From an uncultured Cyanobium sp. (GTDB lineage: Bacteria; Cyanobacteriota; Cyanobacteriia; PCC-6307; Cyanobiaceae): DNA of 7,461 bases. Position 1 is the first letter of the stretch; each line of letters begins with the position of its first letter. Both the position numbers and the translations under genes were made by a program. Below are positions 6,138 to 7,461 of this stretch, piece by piece. The notes beneath the pieces are model-generated. The model was given only the letters and a program-made list of their open reading frames with translations. It was not told where the DNA came from and made no database searches. The DNA lies in assembly GCA_937919075.1 (NCBI GenBank), contig CALFOF010000163.1, positions 1-7,461 of the forward strand, read 5' to 3'.

Positions 6138-6163
6138 CCTCCCTTTGCCGGGAGGTTTTTTTT
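6138..6163 (+). terminator. Rho-independent terminator, plus strand
   Basis: CCTCCC at 6138-6143, loop TTTGCC, GGGAGG at 6150-6155, then eight T at 6156-6163: a canonical intrinsic terminator for plus-strand transcription. It lies 117 bases downstream of the PEP-CTERM-like gene and closes that transcript. On the minus strand the stem is followed by GAAGAGAAAG rather than T, so it should not stop the facing gene. Confidence 0.88.
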
Positions 6164-6294
6164 GGCATTTGGCCAGTTTGATGGGCGTGGAGCGGGGCAT
6201 TGATTGATCCATCCGCACGAACAACACATCACGCACCAGCGCCACATCACGTGCTCAGAACGTGAGCGCTGTTTACACCGCCCTGCTGTTGGAT

Positions 6295-7179
6295 TCAGCG
6301 AGAATCACAGCACCGGATCCGGCGCCGCAGCCGGCGCGACCAGGCGAAGCCCATGGCGGCACCCGCTAGCGGCAATGAGCCAGGAACAGGAAAGGGGCCG
6401 GGGATTGGCAACGCTCTTGCACCGCCTAGATCTCGTAGAGCGGTTGTGCCCACGATCGGCTCGAGAAAACCGGAAATCTCTGTGGCTATACCGGTGCCTG
6501 TGTTGATGGTGTATCACTGGCCACCCGCAAAATTCTGGCCATAGAGCTTGGTGAAGTCTGCGCTGAAGGAAAGTTGCGGGCTGGGGTTGGTGCCAGGATT
6601 GAGAAGTGTGATCTGGGTTTTGGTGGCGGCGTTGAGATCAACCGTGAAAAACCTGCCAGTCACAGTGGCGCCAAAAAAAATGCCATCGGGATTAATAGCA
6701 ATATCACCAAACGTATTGGTGTTGGCGGTAATGCCAGAAACAGTGAACGTTTCCTTCACACCCGCCGTGGGCATCAGCGGATCGGTATAGCTCAGCGGAA
6801 TCCGATTCAGCGTGGCTGTGGCATCCGTGAAATACCAAAAGCTGTTATTGAAATAGGCCGCATTGGCGGGTTGGGTGGTGCCGATGGTGCGGGCAGGCGC
6901 CACGGTGATCAGAGCGCTGCCCCCATTCCAGAGCTGCAGATTTCGGTTGGCATCCACAAACCAGAATTGCTGGCGAGCTGTGTCATAGGCAAACGCATTC
7001 GACAATCCCGTGAGGCCTGTGGCGAACACCGGTTGCGAGCTCTGAGTGCTGGTATTGACCTCTTAAATGATGTTGTCGTCGGCCACGCCATAAATGAAAC
7101 TGGCACGTGCGGCCTGCGGCAGGCACACAACTGCCACCGTGGCCGCCAAAGCCCAGCCCGCCCTGGGCAACAGAATCAC
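6295..7179 (-). pseudogene. Propeller-like exported PEP-CTERM protein, broken by two in-frame stops
   Basis: Read from GTG 7179 the frame runs 295 codons to TGA 6297-6295. It is interrupted only by TAA at 7065-7063 (codon 39) and TGA at 6516-6514 (codon 222). All parts of a complete protein are in this one frame. Codons 1-26 are a signal peptide ending PQAARA; SFIYGVADDNII leads to the first stop; EVNTSTQSSQPVFATGLTG follows. The body has propeller-like repeats: NAFAYDTARQQFWFVD, NAAYFNNSFWYFTDA, GDIAINPDGIFFGAT and SFSADFTKLYGQNFAGGQ. After the second stop come YTINTGTGIATEISG, TALRDLGGA and a sorting tail, VPGSLPLAG to FAWSRRLRRRIR (codons 265-289), the same type as in the facing gene. The context suggests Tyr was lost at codon 39 (TAT/TAC to TAA) and Trp at codon 222 (TGG to TGA). 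An ATG at 7190-7188 is out of frame and hits TAG at once, so the original start may also be damaged. Only codons 40-221 form an open frame, and it lacks both export and anchoring signals. Sequencing error or a strain-specific lesion is possible. Confidence 0.85.
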
Positions 7180-7461
7180 TACGATCTCATGGTAATTTCA
7201 AAGTTTTTTCAGTCTACAACAGCCAAGTCAAAAGCACCGTAAGACGATATGCGGAGCACCAACGGTTCCGGGTCCGCGGAGCCTCTGGACATCAGCTCGG
7301 CGGCTTGGGTAGCAGGTGCCTGCTCACGTCTTCCGCATCAGGCAGAGAGCCTGGCTCACAGCATAATGCCGCAAACTAGTGCTTAGCATAAGGCTGGCAA
7401 CACTGCTTCGTGATAACCGTCTGGAGCAACATGGGCACACAGTGTGCAACTCAGCGGCTCA
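7180..7461. other. Gene-poor right end with several short palindromes
   Basis: No open frame here has convincing coding character on either strand. The left part should hold the promoter of the broken gene, but TTGACT (minus strand, about 7231-7226) and TAGACT (7216-7211) are only nine bases apart, so no good sigma-70 promoter is seen. Palindromes are AGCAGGTGCCTGCT (7311-7324), GAGCCTGGCTC (7347-7357) and GCACACAGTGTGC (7435-7447). A direct repeat AGCATAAxGC occurs at 7360 and 7385. A gene beyond the right edge may be controlled from here. Confidence 0.5.

Noticed and set aside
6057..6245. 62-codon basic minus-strand frame (KKPPGKGRKRKKE)
   Set aside because: The basic stretch is the reverse reading of the terminator and its pyrimidine-rich flank; no coding signal otherwise.
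6514..7065. Programmed read-through or recoding of the two stops (for example selenocysteine at TGA)
   Set aside because: The stops are of two kinds (TAA and TGA), no recoding structure is evident next to them, and Tyr and Trp fit the context; lesions are simpler.
7107..7379. Plus-strand frame of 90 codons at the right end
   Set aside because: It begins inside the broken gene's signal peptide region and shows no domain or ribosome site.
7201..7461. Remnant of an insertion sequence at the right end
   Set aside because: No transposase-like translation, long terminal inverted repeats or target duplication could be found; only short palindromes.

Overview
The window comes from a GC-rich unicellular cyanobacterium, most likely a picocyanobacterium of the Synechococcus/Cyanobium type. 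The clearest sign is the 5' end of psbA (photosystem II D1 protein) on the minus strand at the left edge. The tightly packed GC-rich operon and the cyanobacterial-type PEP-CTERM tails on two secreted proteins agree with this. The species cannot be fixed from the sequence alone.

Left part (1-1738), all minus strand: the first 40 codons of psbA; a 236-base upstream region with an inverted repeat and a pyrimidine-only leader; then a 459-residue membrane protein with a YcjF/DUF697-like C-terminal part and a middle region that looks like a GTPase fold whose nucleotide-binding motifs have been lost.

Middle part (1855-5094), all plus strand: a compact four-gene unit. A cation diffusion facilitator transporter overlaps an unrecognised 176-residue protein by 8 bases. 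A 12-base gap leads to a low-complexity 246-residue protein with ten tandem pentapeptides and an RG-rich tail. That gene overlaps trpS (tryptophanyl-tRNA synthetase) by 4 bases (GTGA). The spacing implies one transcript with translational coupling, although the functions look unrelated.

Right part (5095-7461) has a different character: longer spacers, less extreme GC, and two genes for exported proteins facing each other tail to tail. The plus-strand gene (5229-6020) is intact, with a signal peptide and a C-terminal cyanobacterial PEP-CTERM-like anchor. It is followed by a strong hairpin and, 117 bases after its stop, a textbook intrinsic terminator. The minus-strand gene (6295-7179) encodes a propeller-like secreted protein. 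Read straight through, it has a signal peptide, a repeat-rich body and the same kind of C-terminal anchor, but the frame is broken by two in-frame stops (TAA at codon 39, TGA at codon 222) with no internal frameshift. I read it as a very young pseudogene. ORF calling alone would report only its middle fragment and miss both ends. The last 282 bases hold no gene I can support, only several short palindromes.

I found no CRISPR array, no recognisable transposase, no tRNA or rRNA, and no defence system. The most notable items are the twice-interrupted exported protein and its pairing with an intact protein carrying the same tail, the degenerate GTPase, the pentapeptide-repeat protein upstream of trpS, and the unusual psbA leader.
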